Notes: a model not told the origin generated them from the sequence alone. Counted from the stretch's first letter, positions 32,727 to 42,356 are shown. The stretch is DNA of 64,000 nucleotides from an uncultured Eubacteriales bacterium (GCA_902774265.1 CACYHR010000008.1:1-64000), one strand, 5' to 3'. Translations and numbers: made by a program.

Positions 32727-33826
32727 TATCTGCAGGTCTCCAAAACAGTGTTGTAAATTATATCTGTCGCATCAACAGGCGCAACGCTCCTGCTGAGTGT
32801 TTCCATGCGTCTTATCTGCTCTCTGTCACCGTCGAGCGTTTCGAGTATACTCTCCACCTCTTCCGTAGTTCTCTCGGATTCTCTTACGATAAAAGCTCCT
32901 CCGTTATCTGCGACCGCCTTTGCGTTGTAATACTGATGGTCCGCCGTGACATTAGGCGACGGGACGAATATCGCAGCTCTTCCGACCATGGTAGTTTCTG
33001 CAGTAGAGAGAGCTCCGCTCCTGCTGACACTTATGTCAGCTGCCGAAAGCATTTCAGGCATGTTTCTGATAAACGCGGATATCCTTACATTTGAAGGTGC
33101 AAAGCCTTCACTATCAAGTCTTTCTCTGATCTCATCATAATACATGCTGCCCGTTCCCCAGATAACGGTATAACCGGGTTTACCGGCGTATTTGCGGGCT
33201 ACAGCCTCACCTATAGTGTTTGTCATTTCGGAACCCAGGCTGCCGCCGAATACCATGATCACAAGATCGTCCTGAGGTATATCCAGCGCTTCTCTGTCCG
33301 CGGCTCTGTCCCTTCCTCTGAATTCATCCCTGACCGGATTTCCGCTGTATACAAGTCTCGATTTATTCGGAAAATACTCGCGTGCCGTGTCGAATCCGAG
33401 GAATACCCTCTTTGAAAACCTCGAGAGGAAACGGTTGGATACGCCCGGGAATCCGTTCTGCTCGTGCAGATATACGGATGCGCCGAAGCTGTGTCCCGCC
33501 AGAACTACAGGTACGCTGACATAGCTGCCGGTACTGATGATCACATCAGGTCTGAATTTTTTGATTATCTTCATCGCCTGATTCCTTCCCTGCATAGTTC
33601 CCTGAACAGTTCCGGCAAGTTTGATTATATTTCTCCTGTCAAGCGGCACCGTTTTCACCTGAAACAGCTCATATCCGTGGTCAGGTATTATTTCCTTTTC
33701 GAGCTGTTTGCCGCTCGCAATATATATGATTTCGCATCCGGGATCCTTTTTCCTGAATGCATCCCCTATGGCAAGAGCCGGGTATATGTGTCCGCCCGTG
33801 GCTCCGCCGGTCAGTACTATTCTCAT
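32726..33826 (-). CDS. murG: MurG, lipid II synthase
   Basis: 366 residues, usual size. The N-terminal Rossmann domain starts MRIVLTGGATGGHIYPALAI, with the G-loop motifs. The C-terminal domain contains VMVFGGSLGSEMTN-type and VSRSGALSTAETTMVGRAAI sequences for UDP-GlcNAc binding. It adds GlcNAc to lipid I on the inner face of the membrane. It overlaps ftsQ at the stop and follows ftsW. Confidence 0.96.
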   Translation of the reverse strand: MRIVLTGGATGGHIYPALAIGDAFRKKDPGCEIIYIASGKQLEKEIIPDHGYELFQVKTVPLDRRNIIKLAGTVQGTMQGRNQAMKIIKKFRPDVIISTGSYVSVPVVLAGHSFGASVYLHEQNGFPGVSNRFLSRFSKRVFLGFDTAREYFPNKSRLVYSGNPVRDEFRGRDRAADREALDIPQDDLVIMVFGGSLGSEMTNTIGEAVARKYAGKPGYTVIWGTGSMYYDEIRERLDSEGFAPSNVRISAFIRNMPEMLSAADISVSRSGALSTAETTMVGRAAIFVPSPNVTADHQYYNAKAVADNGGAFIVRESERTTEEVESILETLDGDREQIRRMETLSRSVAPVDATDIIYNTVLETCR

Positions 33827-33881
33827 TTTCCTGCCATCCTTTTCTGAAATATGACAGAGTAAAGTCCCCTGTCACACTATA

Positions 33882-35114
33882 TCATGAATTAATGTTCAGC
33901 TCCTGTATCACAGACGGACTGCGCCGCCGCGAAACATTGAGCGCTATTCCGATCGCCATCATAAACGACCAGATAGATGTTCCTCCGTAACTGATGAACG
34001 GAAGAGTGATTCCCGTCGCCGGCATTGATGATGTTACTACAGCCACATTTATTACGACCTGCAGTCCCAGCATAACGGCAACTCCTGTCGCAAGGTAGAA
34101 ACCCAGCCTGTCTGCTGCCCTCATCGCTACCATTATCAGTCTGAATATAAGAAGCATGTAAACAGCCATCAGGAACAGGAATCCTATATATCCGAGTTCC
34201 TCTCCCAGAATAGCAAGTATAAAGTCATTCTGGGGCTCCGGCAGATACAGGTTTTTTGCTACGCTCCTTCCGAATCCGAGACCCTTCAGACCGCCGTTTC
34301 CGAGAGCTATCAGTCCCTGAGTCACCTGATATCCGTCTCCCTGTCTGTCAAGGAACGGATCTGCGAAACTCGTCAGTCTCTGATACCAGTGATAAGGTTT
34401 TTTGTACGTTATAATGTAGAAATATCCCGCGACTCCTGCAGCAGCCGGTACCGAAAGAAAGAACAGGTTAAGTCCGGCAACTATCATGATCGCCATCATG
34501 ATCGCAACAACTACGATCGCAGTGGACAGATTAGGCTGTCTTACGATAAGCAGGAAGTGTATGACCATTACTCCCCCGAGAGCTCCGAGGCCCTTCAGAG
34601 TCCTTATATTGTCTGGATCCGCTGCGAGAAAGGTCGATGTGAAGATTATCATCAGCACTTTTGAAATCTCACTCGGTGTGATCCTGAATCCGAATATGCT
34701 TATCCACCTCTGCGCGTTGTTGACAGATGATCCGACTGCAAGAACCAGCACAAGCATCCCTATACTGACAAGCAGTGCCGGATATGTGAATTTCATATAT
34801 ATCCTGTAGTCGAAATTGGCGAAGAATATCATGATGACCCAGCCTGTGACCACAAAAAACAGCTGCCTGAACAGATAAAAAGTCGGATTGGGATTTGTCG
34901 AATTGATAGTCTGATAGTATCCTGCACTGAACACCATCGCCACTCCGAATAACGATAACAGCACCACAGATGCGGCAACTACACGATCAAAGCCGCTGAA
35001 CCAGCCTGCTATCCTTCCGGATCGGAAACTTCCCTTGCCCGACTGCGCTTTGCGAGCCCTGCGGATCTCTTTATTCCTTTTTCTCTCTGCTCTTCTGTTT
35101 CTCCTGCCTGCCAT
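33882..35114 (-). CDS. ftsW: FtsW, SEDS-family septal peptidoglycan polymerase
   Basis: 410 residues with a basic N-terminal tail of about 40 residues and ten membrane helices. Typical blocks are RWISIFGFRITPSEISKVLM, NGGLKGLGFGRSVAKNLYLP, EPQNDFILAILGEELGYIGF and ISYGGTSIWSFMMAIGIALN. It polymerizes glycan from lipid II with its partner FtsI. It lies between murD and murG. Confidence 0.95.
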   Translation of the reverse strand: MAGRRNRRAERKRNKEIRRARKAQSGKGSFRSGRIAGWFSGFDRVVAASVVLLSLFGVAMVFSAGYYQTINSTNPNPTFYLFRQLFFVVTGWVIMIFFANFDYRIYMKFTYPALLVSIGMLVLVLAVGSSVNNAQRWISIFGFRITPSEISKVLMIIFTSTFLAADPDNIRTLKGLGALGGVMVIHFLLIVRQPNLSTAIVVVAIMMAIMIVAGLNLFFLSVPAAAGVAGYFYIITYKKPYHWYQRLTSFADPFLDRQGDGYQVTQGLIALGNGGLKGLGFGRSVAKNLYLPEPQNDFILAILGEELGYIGFLFLMAVYMLLIFRLIMVAMRAADRLGFYLATGVAVMLGLQVVINVAVVTSSMPATGITLPFISYGGTSIWSFMMAIGIALNVSRRRSPSVIQELNINS

Positions 35115-35151
35115 TTACTTTCTGATAAGACTGTCACCAGTCAATTGAGTT

Positions 35152-36555
35152 TCAGCCGAGGAGTTCTTTAATGCACTGTTTGAAATGCTTTCCCCTCAGT
35201 TCAAAATTACCATACATATCCCAGCTTGCGCATGCCGGTGAAAGAAGCACCCTGTCTCCCGGTCTTGCCAGTTCAGCTGACTTTTTCACGCATTCAGCCA
35301 TATCGCTGCAGTTATAAATTTCCGTGAATCCCGCCTTGCGCGCAGCTTCCTCAATGATCGGCGCGTCTCTGCCGAGCAGCACCAGAGCATTTACCCTGCC
35401 GCTGAGATTCTCAGCCAGCTCTGTGAAATCCTGCGATTTGCCGTCTCCGCCGGCTATAAGTATTATATTCTCCTTAAGTGCCTTGAGAGCGATTACCGCC
35501 GCATCCACATTAGTGCCCTTTGAATCATTGTAATAATCTGTATCATTGACTCTTGCGACGAACTCTATCCTGTGCTCGACTCCCGGGAACTCCCTGATCG
35601 CGCGGCCTATCGTTTCTTCGTCTATACCGGCAAAATATGATATCGCAGCAGCTGCCAGAGCATTCTCAACATTATGATCGCCGATTATTCTGAGATCTGA
35701 TTTGCGGCATATGAAGTGATCTCTGCCTTCCATATCCCTTATAGTGATCCACTCTTCACCGTCCTTTTCGCTCAGGAATGCGCCGCGCTCCACAGTCTCA
35801 GTCCTGCTGAAAGGAACTATTACGGCATTGCTCTGTTTCGCAAGTTTCAGCACTCCGGCATCGTCATTGTTCACGATGAGGAATTCATTTTCGTTCTGAT
35901 TGACTGCTATCCTTGCCTTGGCGTTGCCGTATGCCTCCATTGTCTTGTGGCGGTTGAGGTGGTCAGGTGTGAGATTCAGTATCGCAGAAACAACCGGGCT
36001 GAAGCATACGGTAGTTTCGAGCTGAAACGACGATACCTCGGTGACCATCCAGTGCCCATCCTCTGCATCATACGCCTCGGTGACTACGGGATTGCCTATA
36101 TTCCCCACTACGGAAGTGCTGCGTCCTGCAGCCTTGAATATCTCTCCGACTAAAGTCGTAGTCGTTGTCTTGCCGTTAGTTCCCGTTATAGCAGCGAAAT
36201 TGCATGCGCTTATCCTGTAGGCGAGCTCCAGTTCTCCTATTACCTCAGCTCCTGCAACGCGAGCCGCGTTGATATATGCGAGATCGGTCGGAACGCCGGG
36301 ACTGAGCACCAGCATTTCATATGCTGTAATGTCTTCAGGAGTTCTGCCGAAGCACATCCCGATTCCTTCCTGCTTCATAAATGCGATGAAATCGCTGTCT
36401 ATCTTATTTTCCGGCGACGAATCCTGAGCAGTCACAGCCGCTCCGAGTTCGTGCAGCACCGTAACAGCCGCCTTGCCGGATTTTCCCATGCCGACGACCA
36501 GCACATTTTTATCCTTTAATAATTCTCTGTATTCTTTTCCTCTCTGTGCAGTCAT
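35152..36555 (-). CDS. murD: MurD, UDP-MurNAc-L-Ala:D-Glu ligase
   Basis: 467 residues. Three Mur-ligase domains: N-terminal UDP-binding part (KNVLVVGMGKSGKAAVTVLH), central ATPase with AITGTNGKTTTTTLVGEIF near residue 118 and LTPDHLNRHKTMEAYGNAK, and the C-terminal domain (FVARVNDTDYYNDSKGTNVD, GGDGKSQDF). It adds D-glutamate to the UDP-MurNAc-alanine precursor. GAGGAAAACAAA gives a good ribosome site. Other mur ligases are absent from the cluster. Confidence 0.96.
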   Translation of the reverse strand: MTAQRGKEYRELLKDKNVLVVGMGKSGKAAVTVLHELGAAVTAQDSSPENKIDSDFIAFMKQEGIGMCFGRTPEDITAYEMLVLSPGVPTDLAYINAARVAGAEVIGELELAYRISACNFAAITGTNGKTTTTTLVGEIFKAAGRSTSVVGNIGNPVVTEAYDAEDGHWMVTEVSSFQLETTVCFSPVVSAILNLTPDHLNRHKTMEAYGNAKARIAVNQNENEFLIVNNDDAGVLKLAKQSNAVIVPFSRTETVERGAFLSEKDGEEWITIRDMEGRDHFICRKSDLRIIGDHNVENALAAAAISYFAGIDEETIGRAIREFPGVEHRIEFVARVNDTDYYNDSKGTNVDAAVIALKALKENIILIAGGDGKSQDFTELAENLSGRVNALVLLGRDAPIIEEAARKAGFTEIYNCSDMAECVKKSAELARPGDRVLLSPACASWDMYGNFELRGKHFKQCIKELLG

Positions 36556-36615
36556 TTTGTTTTCCTCATAGCAGATATATTTTTTTAAATATTGATTCGT
36601 AACAAATTGCGTCTG

Positions 36616-37593
36616 TTATTTCACTGAAAGTACCGCTATTATGCAGCAGACCAGTGTAAACAGGCAGAACACTCTGACGACTTTGGTCTCGTGCCATCCG
36701 CCCAGCTCGAAATGATGGTGTATCGGCGCCATGCGGAATATCCTTTTGCCGCCTGTCTTTTTAAAATATGTCACCTGTATTATTACCGACAGGGCCTCGA
36801 TCACAAAGATCAGACCGGCTATCGGAAGCAGCCATTCCATATGTCCGACTATCGCTGTCGCCGACAGGACTCCGCCAAGCGCCATCGATCCGGTATCTCC
36901 CATGAATATCCTGGCCGGATAGTGATTATATATCAGGAATCCGCATGCCGCTCCGAAGATTGCCTGTCCTGCAGCTGCCATAGGTTCATTGCCGCCCGGT
37001 ACTATGAACATTCCGATAACGGCAAAGGTCGCTGCGACTATGGCTGATGTGCTTGCTGCAAGCCCGTCCAGTCCATCGGTGAGATTGACGGCATTCGCCA
37101 TGGCTATCTCTATGAATACAACGAACGGAATATAAAATATCCCGAAATTCACATACACCTTTACGAACGGGATCAGGACCATAGTACCTTCTCTCAGCAT
37201 CATGAAGACTGCCAGTGCCAGCCCGAAGAGAAGCTGCAGCAAGAGTTTCTGCTTAGGCGTAAGCCCCTCGTTCTGTTTTTTGGCTATCTTATTGAAATCA
37301 TCGATAAACCCGATTGCACCGAACGCGAACATACTCAGCAGTATTACGAGTTTTCCGGCACCGAAGCGGCCTGTCAGGAAAGTGCTCAGAAGCAGTGCGG
37401 CAGTCACACCTGCAACAATGGCTACACCTCCCATAGTCGGGGTGCCTGCCTTGCTGAGATGCGCCTGCGGCCCATCCTCGCGGATAAACTGGCCAAACTG
37501 TTTCTTTTTTAGCACCGGTATCATGAACGCCGTCACCAGCATCGCGACCGCAAATGCGATCACTGCCGTCAGCACATATCCGTAAGTACGCAT
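36616..37593 (-). CDS. mraY: MraY, lipid I synthase
   Basis: 325 residues with ten membrane helices. Signature blocks are KAGTPTMGGVAIVAGVTAAL, GFIDDFNKIAKKQNEGLTPK, NLTDGLDGLAAS, FMGDTGSMALGGVLSATAIV and APIHHHFELGGWHETKVV with the HHH motif. It moves phospho-MurNAc-pentapeptide to undecaprenyl phosphate. It is between ftsI and murD, without the murF that often precedes it. Confidence 0.97.
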   Translation of the reverse strand: MRTYGYVLTAVIAFAVAMLVTAFMIPVLKKKQFGQFIREDGPQAHLSKAGTPTMGGVAIVAGVTAALLLSTFLTGRFGAGKLVILLSMFAFGAIGFIDDFNKIAKKQNEGLTPKQKLLLQLLFGLALAVFMMLREGTMVLIPFVKVYVNFGIFYIPFVVFIEIAMANAVNLTDGLDGLAASTSAIVAATFAVIGMFIVPGGNEPMAAAGQAIFGAACGFLIYNHYPARIFMGDTGSMALGGVLSATAIVGHMEWLLPIAGLIFVIEALSVIIQVTYFKKTGGKRIFRMAPIHHHFELGGWHETKVVRVFCLFTLVCCIIAVLSVK

Positions 37594-37614
37594 AATGTAA
37601 TTCTCCCGTGTGTT

Positions 37615-39768
37615 TTATTCACTGTAGATATAGACGATGGATTTCTTTCTGGCCTTTGAACCCGGCTTAGGCAGCTGAGCCTGAACGACGAAACCGTTTC
37701 CGCTGTCATCAGGCACTATCCTGTATGACAGACCGCTGTTCAGCAGAACCGAGATTGCCTGGCTGCTGTTCATTCCCGTTACATCAGGGACTTTTACAAG
37801 GTCTTTTTCAGCCTCCTGCTTCTCGCCCTTCGAGTATTTGCGCTCAACACCGAGGTACTGCAGACTCTTTTCCATTATTTCCTTTATTATAGGACCCGCG
37901 GTAAAGTTACCGTACTGGGTTTTTGTCGGCTTATATACAATACAGATCATTGAAATAACCGGATCATCCATAGGAGCCATTGCGACAAATGATGTATTGG
38001 TCGCGTTTTTGGCGTATGTACTGCCTTCGACCAGATTAGCGGTACCGGTCTTGCCTCCGACCCTGAATCCCGGTACATATGCCTCTGTGCCGCCTGCATC
38101 TGAAACATAGTATTCCATGATGTCGCACATTTTTTCGGCTGTCTGTTCCGATACGACCTGTCTGACTTTTGTATCTTCGAATTCTTTGACAGTCTTGCCG
38201 TTTGAGTCGACTATCTTTTTGACGAGCTTCGGCTTCATCAGTACGCCTCCGTTGCCGAAGCAGTTGACTGCGCTCAGTATCTGAAGCGGCGTTACTGCGA
38301 TTCCCTGTCCATAGCCTGTAGTAGCCAGATCAACATTTCCCATTCCCTCAGGATCCTTGACTATGGAGTTAGTCTCACCCGGCAGGTCTACGCCCGTCCT
38401 GTCATTGAAACCGAAGAGGTCTATATAATTGTAAAAAGTATCCGCTCCCATATCCAATGCGACCTGAGCCAGAGCCGGGTTGCATGAATTCCCGACAGCC
38501 TCCTTGAGGTTCTGCTTGCCGTGGACGCCGAGGCACCTCAGATTGTAGTTGTCTACGTGGATATAACCGTTGCAGTAATATTTTGATTTCTTTTTGGATG
38601 CTGCAGATTCGAGAGCTGACGCAGCAGTGATAAGTTTGAAGGTGGAACCCGGTTCATAAACATTGCTGATGCCCCTTACCGTCCACATTCTGCTCAGATA
38701 TTCCGTCTGCTCCTCAGCAGTCATTTTTTGGAATTTTTTCTTTTCTTTTTCGTTATACGGCTCTGACGATTTGTTCGGATCATACTCAGGAGTCGAAGCC
38801 ATGGCCAGTATGTCGCCGGTCTTCGGATTCGTCACTATACATGTGATCGCTTCTGCTCCGGTCTTCTGCATGCCGGTCTCAAGCGCATCCTCCACAAAGT
38901 GCTGTATTACGGAATCGACCGTAGTCACGATATTGTCTCCGTTCTTCGCCTTGTAGGTTCTGGATTTGCCCCCTGTCAGAGTATTGCCGTCCGGATCTGT
39001 CGTGCGTATAGTCCTGCCTTTCACGCCGGCCAATACCGAATTATACTGGTATTCCAGACCGCTCCTGCCGATGTTTTCCGCGTTCACGCCGCCGAGTATC
39101 TGTGCAGCAAACGGACCGTTCGGATAATACCTGGTCGCCTTTGTGCGGACATCGACATTTCCTTTGAAAGTTTCCTTCGCCTTTTCGACCTGTTCTCTCG
39201 TAAGACCGTCCGCAAGCAGTACCAGGTTTTCCTTGCCTGTGAGTTTTTTCTGCAGGTCGATCTTTGATTCGCCTGTGATCGCCGCAAGATCGTTTACGAT
39301 CTTATGTCTCTGCGCAGGTCTTATGTTTTTGTCTTTGTAAAGGTACTGGGTATAGGCGTAAAGCTCATACTCCGTCACAGTCTCAGCCAGTGTGCTCATC
39401 CGCGAATCGTATATCACGCCTCTTACAGGATCGATCTGGGTGTCGACCTTCTGCATCTCATCCGCCATGACTTTGAGCTCATCCGCTCTGACGATCTGCC
39501 AGTATCCCATACGGTAAATCAGAGCTATCATCAAAAGAAGGATAACGCCAAAACCGCCGGCAAGTCTCCTCCTGTTCATGGAAGTAATCCTGTACGCGTG
39601 ATAGTTGCCGTAAACCGGCTCATTCAGTTCTGCCCGCTCCTCCATTTTGCGGTTGATGCGCGCTCTCCTGCGGTCGGTTTTATCCGGCTTTTTCTTCTTA
39701 TTATCTGTATTGCGGTAATCCCGCTCTGTTTTTTTCCATTTTGACATACCCGATGTATTATACCTCAT
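37615..39768 (-). CDS. ftsI: class B penicillin-binding protein, FtsI/SpoVD type
   Basis: 717 residues. A charged cytoplasmic tail (about 1-68) precedes one membrane helix (70-88), a pedestal domain (GVIYDSRMSTLAET), and the transpeptidase domain with STFK at 375-378, SCN near 431 and KTGT near 575. A single PASTA domain closes the protein (VPDVTGMNSSQAISVLLNSG). It crosslinks septal peptidoglycan with FtsW. AAGGG seven bases before the ATG supports the start. The PASTA end could indicate either a vegetative or a sporulation-type enzyme; cluster position favours division. Confidence 0.93.
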   Translation of the reverse strand: MRYNTSGMSKWKKTERDYRNTDNKKKKPDKTDRRRARINRKMEERAELNEPVYGNYHAYRITSMNRRRLAGGFGVILLLMIALIYRMGYWQIVRADELKVMADEMQKVDTQIDPVRGVIYDSRMSTLAETVTEYELYAYTQYLYKDKNIRPAQRHKIVNDLAAITGESKIDLQKKLTGKENLVLLADGLTREQVEKAKETFKGNVDVRTKATRYYPNGPFAAQILGGVNAENIGRSGLEYQYNSVLAGVKGRTIRTTDPDGNTLTGGKSRTYKAKNGDNIVTTVDSVIQHFVEDALETGMQKTGAEAITCIVTNPKTGDILAMASTPEYDPNKSSEPYNEKEKKKFQKMTAEEQTEYLSRMWTVRGISNVYEPGSTFKLITAASALESAASKKKSKYYCNGYIHVDNYNLRCLGVHGKQNLKEAVGNSCNPALAQVALDMGADTFYNYIDLFGFNDRTGVDLPGETNSIVKDPEGMGNVDLATTGYGQGIAVTPLQILSAVNCFGNGGVLMKPKLVKKIVDSNGKTVKEFEDTKVRQVVSEQTAEKMCDIMEYYVSDAGGTEAYVPGFRVGGKTGTANLVEGSTYAKNATNTSFVAMAPMDDPVISMICIVYKPTKTQYGNFTAGPIIKEIMEKSLQYLGVERKYSKGEKQEAEKDLVKVPDVTGMNSSQAISVLLNSGLSYRIVPDDSGNGFVVQAQLPKPGSKARKKSIVYIYSE

Positions 39769-39804
39769 CTAGTACCCTTTTGGAACCTGCAGTACTTTAT
39801 TTAG

Positions 39805-39837
39805 TAAAAAACACCGACCCTGGTTCCGGTCGGTGAT
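39805..39837 (-). terminator. intrinsic terminator between ftsL and ftsI
   Basis: On the minus strand CACCGACC pairs with GGTCGGTG around an eight-base loop, followed by TTTTTTA. It lies between ftsL and ftsI inside an otherwise tight cluster. It should lower transcription of ftsI and the genes behind it, or act as an attenuator. Confidence 0.75.
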
Positions 39838-39861
39838 CCGTACATATTTTTACGCAGCGAA

Positions 39862-40374
39862 TCAGTTATACGCCTCGCTCCGTATGGTCGCCGCAAGGTT
39901 TTCTTTCTCCTCATCATCCGCACTGAATCTAATGCAGTTATCAGAAGTAGGATATATCATGCCGTACTGCTCGGTTGCAAGGCTCTCTATGGTAGTGACC
40001 TTTGTCTTCTCTATGATCTGACTCTGAAGCGAATCTATCTCAGCCTGAATATAGCTGTTTTTCTCTTCCAGCTCGTTGTTTGCATGCTGTATCGTAGCAC
40101 CGTAGCAGCGCATTCCTATCATCACAAAAAGACCCGCAACGATCATAACTGCAAGGAGCAGCATAAATCTTTTGTCATTGCGTTCATTTACTCTTCTTGC
40201 GGTACGTACCGAGCTGCGTTTTCTTTTCACAGAGCCTGCAGCAGACGCTGACGCGCCGGCAAAATTATTCATGTTAATATCAGGAGCGTAAGACGATCCT
40301 TTTTCAACAAAAACAGGACGTGGCATCCCATTATTAAGCTGTGTGCTGCCTGCTGTTCCAACATATCCTGTCAT
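39862..40374 (-). CDS. ftsL: FtsL-like septum protein
   Basis: 170 residues, AGAGGGATGCAATT before the ATG. A disordered N-terminal part of about 65 residues, rich in Gly/Asn/Ala, ends in the basic stretch VKRKRSSVRTARRVNERNDK. One membrane helix follows (MLLLAVMIVAGLFVMIGM), then a leucine-zipper-like outside helix (NNELEEKNSYIQAEIDSLQS, IEKTKVTTIESLATEQYGMI). This architecture and the location between rsmH and ftsI identify FtsL, which pairs with FtsQ and activates FtsWI. Sequence identity alone would be weak, as usual for FtsL. Confidence 0.8.
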   Translation of the reverse strand: MTGYVGTAGSTQLNNGMPRPVFVEKGSSYAPDINMNNFAGASASAAGSVKRKRSSVRTARRVNERNDKRFMLLLAVMIVAGLFVMIGMRCYGATIQHANNELEEKNSYIQAEIDSLQSQIIEKTKVTTIESLATEQYGMIYPTSDNCIRFSADDEEKENLAATIRSEAYN

Positions 40375-40443
40375 AATTGCATCCCTCTTCAGTGTTTCTT
40401 ATATGCAGGCATCGACCTGCTTGGCAATAACTAAGTGTGTCTG

Positions 40444-41385
40444 TTATATTTTTTCCAGTACCCTCAGCTTAGCGCTTCTGGATCTCGGATTTATCTCCAG
40501 CTCATTCTCAGAAGGAATGATCGGTTTACGCGTTACCCTTCTGACGTCGGCGACTTTTCCGCATACACATACAGGAAATTCCTTTGGGCATGTGCACGGA
40601 TCGAGTCTCCTCTCAAATTCCTGCTTGACTATCCTGTCTTCAAGAGAATGGAAGGTTATTATTGCGATCCGCCCTCCGCTGCTCAGAAGATCAGGCAGTT
40701 TTTCGACTGCGTCTCTCAGATGTCCCAGTTCATCATTGACCTCTATGCGAATAGCCTGAAAAGTCCTCTTCGCAGGGTGCGGGCCTGTCCTCCTTGCCTT
40801 AGCCGGGATCGCCGCCTTGATGATTTCTGTAAGCTGTCCAGTAGAAGCTATCGGAGCGTTTTTGCGTTCTCTTACGATGAACTGCGCTATTCTTGCCGCC
40901 CATCGTTCCTCTCCGTACTCTTTGATGATACGGGCAAGCTCCGCTTCACTGTATCCGTTCACCACATCATATGCGGTGAAGCTGTCGTCCTCGTTCATGC
41001 GCATATCCATCGGTGCGTCATGCATATACGAGAAGCCTCTTTCTTCGTTATCCAGCTGATATGACGAAACCCCCAGATCGAGCAGTATGCCGTTGACACC
41101 TCCGCCCGCTTCTGCCGCGACAGCTGCTATCGCTTCGGTATCGCTGTAATTGGCATGTATAAATCTCTTTTCGCAGCTGTATCCTGACAGTCTTGCCTCC
41201 GCCGCTGCCAGAGCTTCCCTGTCTCTGTCGACGGCTATAAGCGTTCCTGATCCGTTCAGCCTTTCACATATACCCGACGAGTGTCCTCCGCCTCCGACCG
41301 TTCCGTCGACATATATCCCGCCCGGTCTTATATTCAGCGCATCCATGACCTCGTCATACAGGACAGGTACGTGTTCAAATTCCAT
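40444..41385 (-). CDS. rsmH: RsmH, 16S rRNA m4C1402 methyltransferase
   Basis: 313 residues. Opening [20 protein letters not shown] and [20 protein letters not shown] is characteristic, followed by [40 protein letters not shown] and [15 protein letters not shown]. It methylates N4 of C1402 in 16S rRNA. It is the second gene of the division cluster, after mraZ, with AAGGAGACGGAT as ribosome site. Confidence 0.97.
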   Translation of the reverse strand: MEFEHVPVLYDEVMDALNIRPGGIYVDGTVGGGGHSSGICERLNGSGTLIAVDRDREALAAAEARLSGYSCEKRFIHANYSDTEAIAAVAAEAGGGVNGILLDLGVSSYQLDNEERGFSYMHDAPMDMRMNEDDSFTAYDVVNGYSEAELARIIKEYGEERWAARIAQFIVRERKNAPIASTGQLTEIIKAAIPAKARRTGPHPAKRTFQAIRIEVNDELGHLRDAVEKLPDLLSSGGRIAIITFHSLEDRIVKQEFERRLDPCTCPKEFPVCVCGKVADVRRVTRKPIIPSENELEINPRSRSAKLRVLEKI

Positions 41386-41408
41386 ATCCGTCTCCTTCTT
41401 CCCGGTTC

Positions 41409-41852
41409 CTAAAGGTCATACATATCCAGCTTTCTGACGAACTCTTCGTTATCCATCATGTTCTCACCATCCGGGTCTGACAGAACCTCAGTGCTCCAGA
41501 TCTCGATCTTGTCCATAGCGCCCTTGGTAACGAGGCCCTTGCTTATGCCTGCATAATCTCTCAGATGCTGCGGAATGAGTATCCTGCCCTGCGAATCCAG
41601 GTGGCATTCCTCGGTGTTGGAGAAGAATTCCCTGATGAATTTACGAACGTCTCTGTCTGACTGCGGCAGCTTGCGGATCTTATCCACCAGCACCTCGTAA
41701 TCTTCCATCGCATAGATGTAAAGGCACTTGTCGAACCCTCTTGTGAGCATACAATGACCGCCCAGCATGTCCCTGTACCTTGACGGTATGATCATGCGGT
41801 TCTTACTGTCTATTGAATTCTGGTAAGTACCTGTAAACATCATTGGAAACAC
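41409..41852 (-). CDS. mraZ: MraZ, transcriptional regulator of the cluster
   Basis: 147 residues from a GTG at 41852 (an ATG four codons later is possible). Two SpoVT/AbrB-like halves: [20 protein letters not shown] with YRD, and [20 protein letters not shown]. Both contain the DSKNR/DSQGR motif. MraZ forms a ring that binds repeated short sites before its own gene. Such TGGAG/TGGGG repeats are found at 41996-42108. Confidence 0.95.
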   Translation of the reverse strand: MFPMMFTGTYQNSIDSKNRMIIPSRYRDMLGGHCMLTRGFDKCLYIYAMEDYEVLVDKIRKLPQSDRDVRKFIREFFSNTEECHLDSQGRILIPQHLRDYAGISKGLVTKGAMDKIEIWSTEVLSDPDGENMMDNEEFVRKLDMYDL

Positions 41853-41995
41853 GGATATACCGCCTGAACAACAGGATGAGCCATTCTCGATCCATTATAA
41901 AGACCCCATCCCGCAGCCTCCTTTTGCAGATCAATTCAAAAGAACGCTGTCATACGCCCATACGCCGAATAAAAAACAGCCGGCAAAGCGGATAT

Positions 41996-42108
41996 CACTT
42001 TACTCCTCCCCGGTGAGTAACTCCATTTTACTCCACTTCCCTCCCTTTTACAAATAACAGTCCCCATTTTTAGGATTTTTTACTCCACTTTTTCCACTCA
42101 GCCCCACC
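41996..42108 (-). promoter_or_regulatory. putative MraZ operator array and cluster promoter
   Basis: On the minus strand, repeated GTGGGG, GTGGAA, GTGGAG, TGGGG, GTGGAG, TGGAG and CGGGG units stand about 10 bases apart in two groups (42082-42108 and 41996-42038), with a single unit at 42062. MraZ of Bacillota binds such tandem repeats. TTGTTG-N17-TATGGT just upstream (near 42134-42106) is a possible promoter. The array lies 145-260 bases before mraZ. Confidence 0.5.
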
Positions 42109-42218
42109 ATAACGTTTTAAGAATTGGTCAACAAATCGGTCATCACCCTATATGTAGTGGCTGCAGTTTTTAATCATCCAAGATTTAGATTCCCACTCAA
42201 AAAGCCATCATAACCATT

Positions 42219-42298
42219 CAGTGAACAGCCGGGACTCATACCGGGCCTCCGGGACGGAAGTCCGCAGGTGCGTAATGTATGAAACTGGCAGTTCACTG
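42219..42298 (+). ncRNA. structured RNA resembling a c-di-GMP-II riboswitch
   Basis: 80 bases closed by CAGTGAAC/GTTCACTG. An inner stem TCATAC/GTATGA encloses CCGGGCCTCC, a GGAC-GGAA-GTCC hairpin and AGGTGCGTAATG. The order (GGGCC-stem-AGGTGCGTAA, then TATGAAAC) is what I recall of the c-di-GMP-II class of Clostridia; this is from memory, not from a search. Two GGDEF proteins in the window make a ligand plausible. The downstream gene on plus starts at 42413. No clear terminator separates them. Confidence 0.55.
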
Positions 42299-42348
42299 GA
42301 TTTACCCATTCTTCCCAAATAGAAAGCGCCAAAGGCAGCAGATTCTGC

Positions 42349-42356
42349 TATACTAT
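42349..42356 (+). promoter_or_regulatory. extended -10 promoter before the membrane protein gene
   Basis: TGCTATACT forms an extended -10, about 60 bases before the ATG at 42413. No good -35 is visible. If used, it would bypass the upstream structured RNA. Confidence 0.35.

Noticed and set aside
42219..42298. guanidine (ykkC or mini-ykkC) riboswitch
   Set aside because: One loop contains ACGG-like bases, but the paired ACGR hairpins of mini-ykkC and the longer ykkC core are absent.
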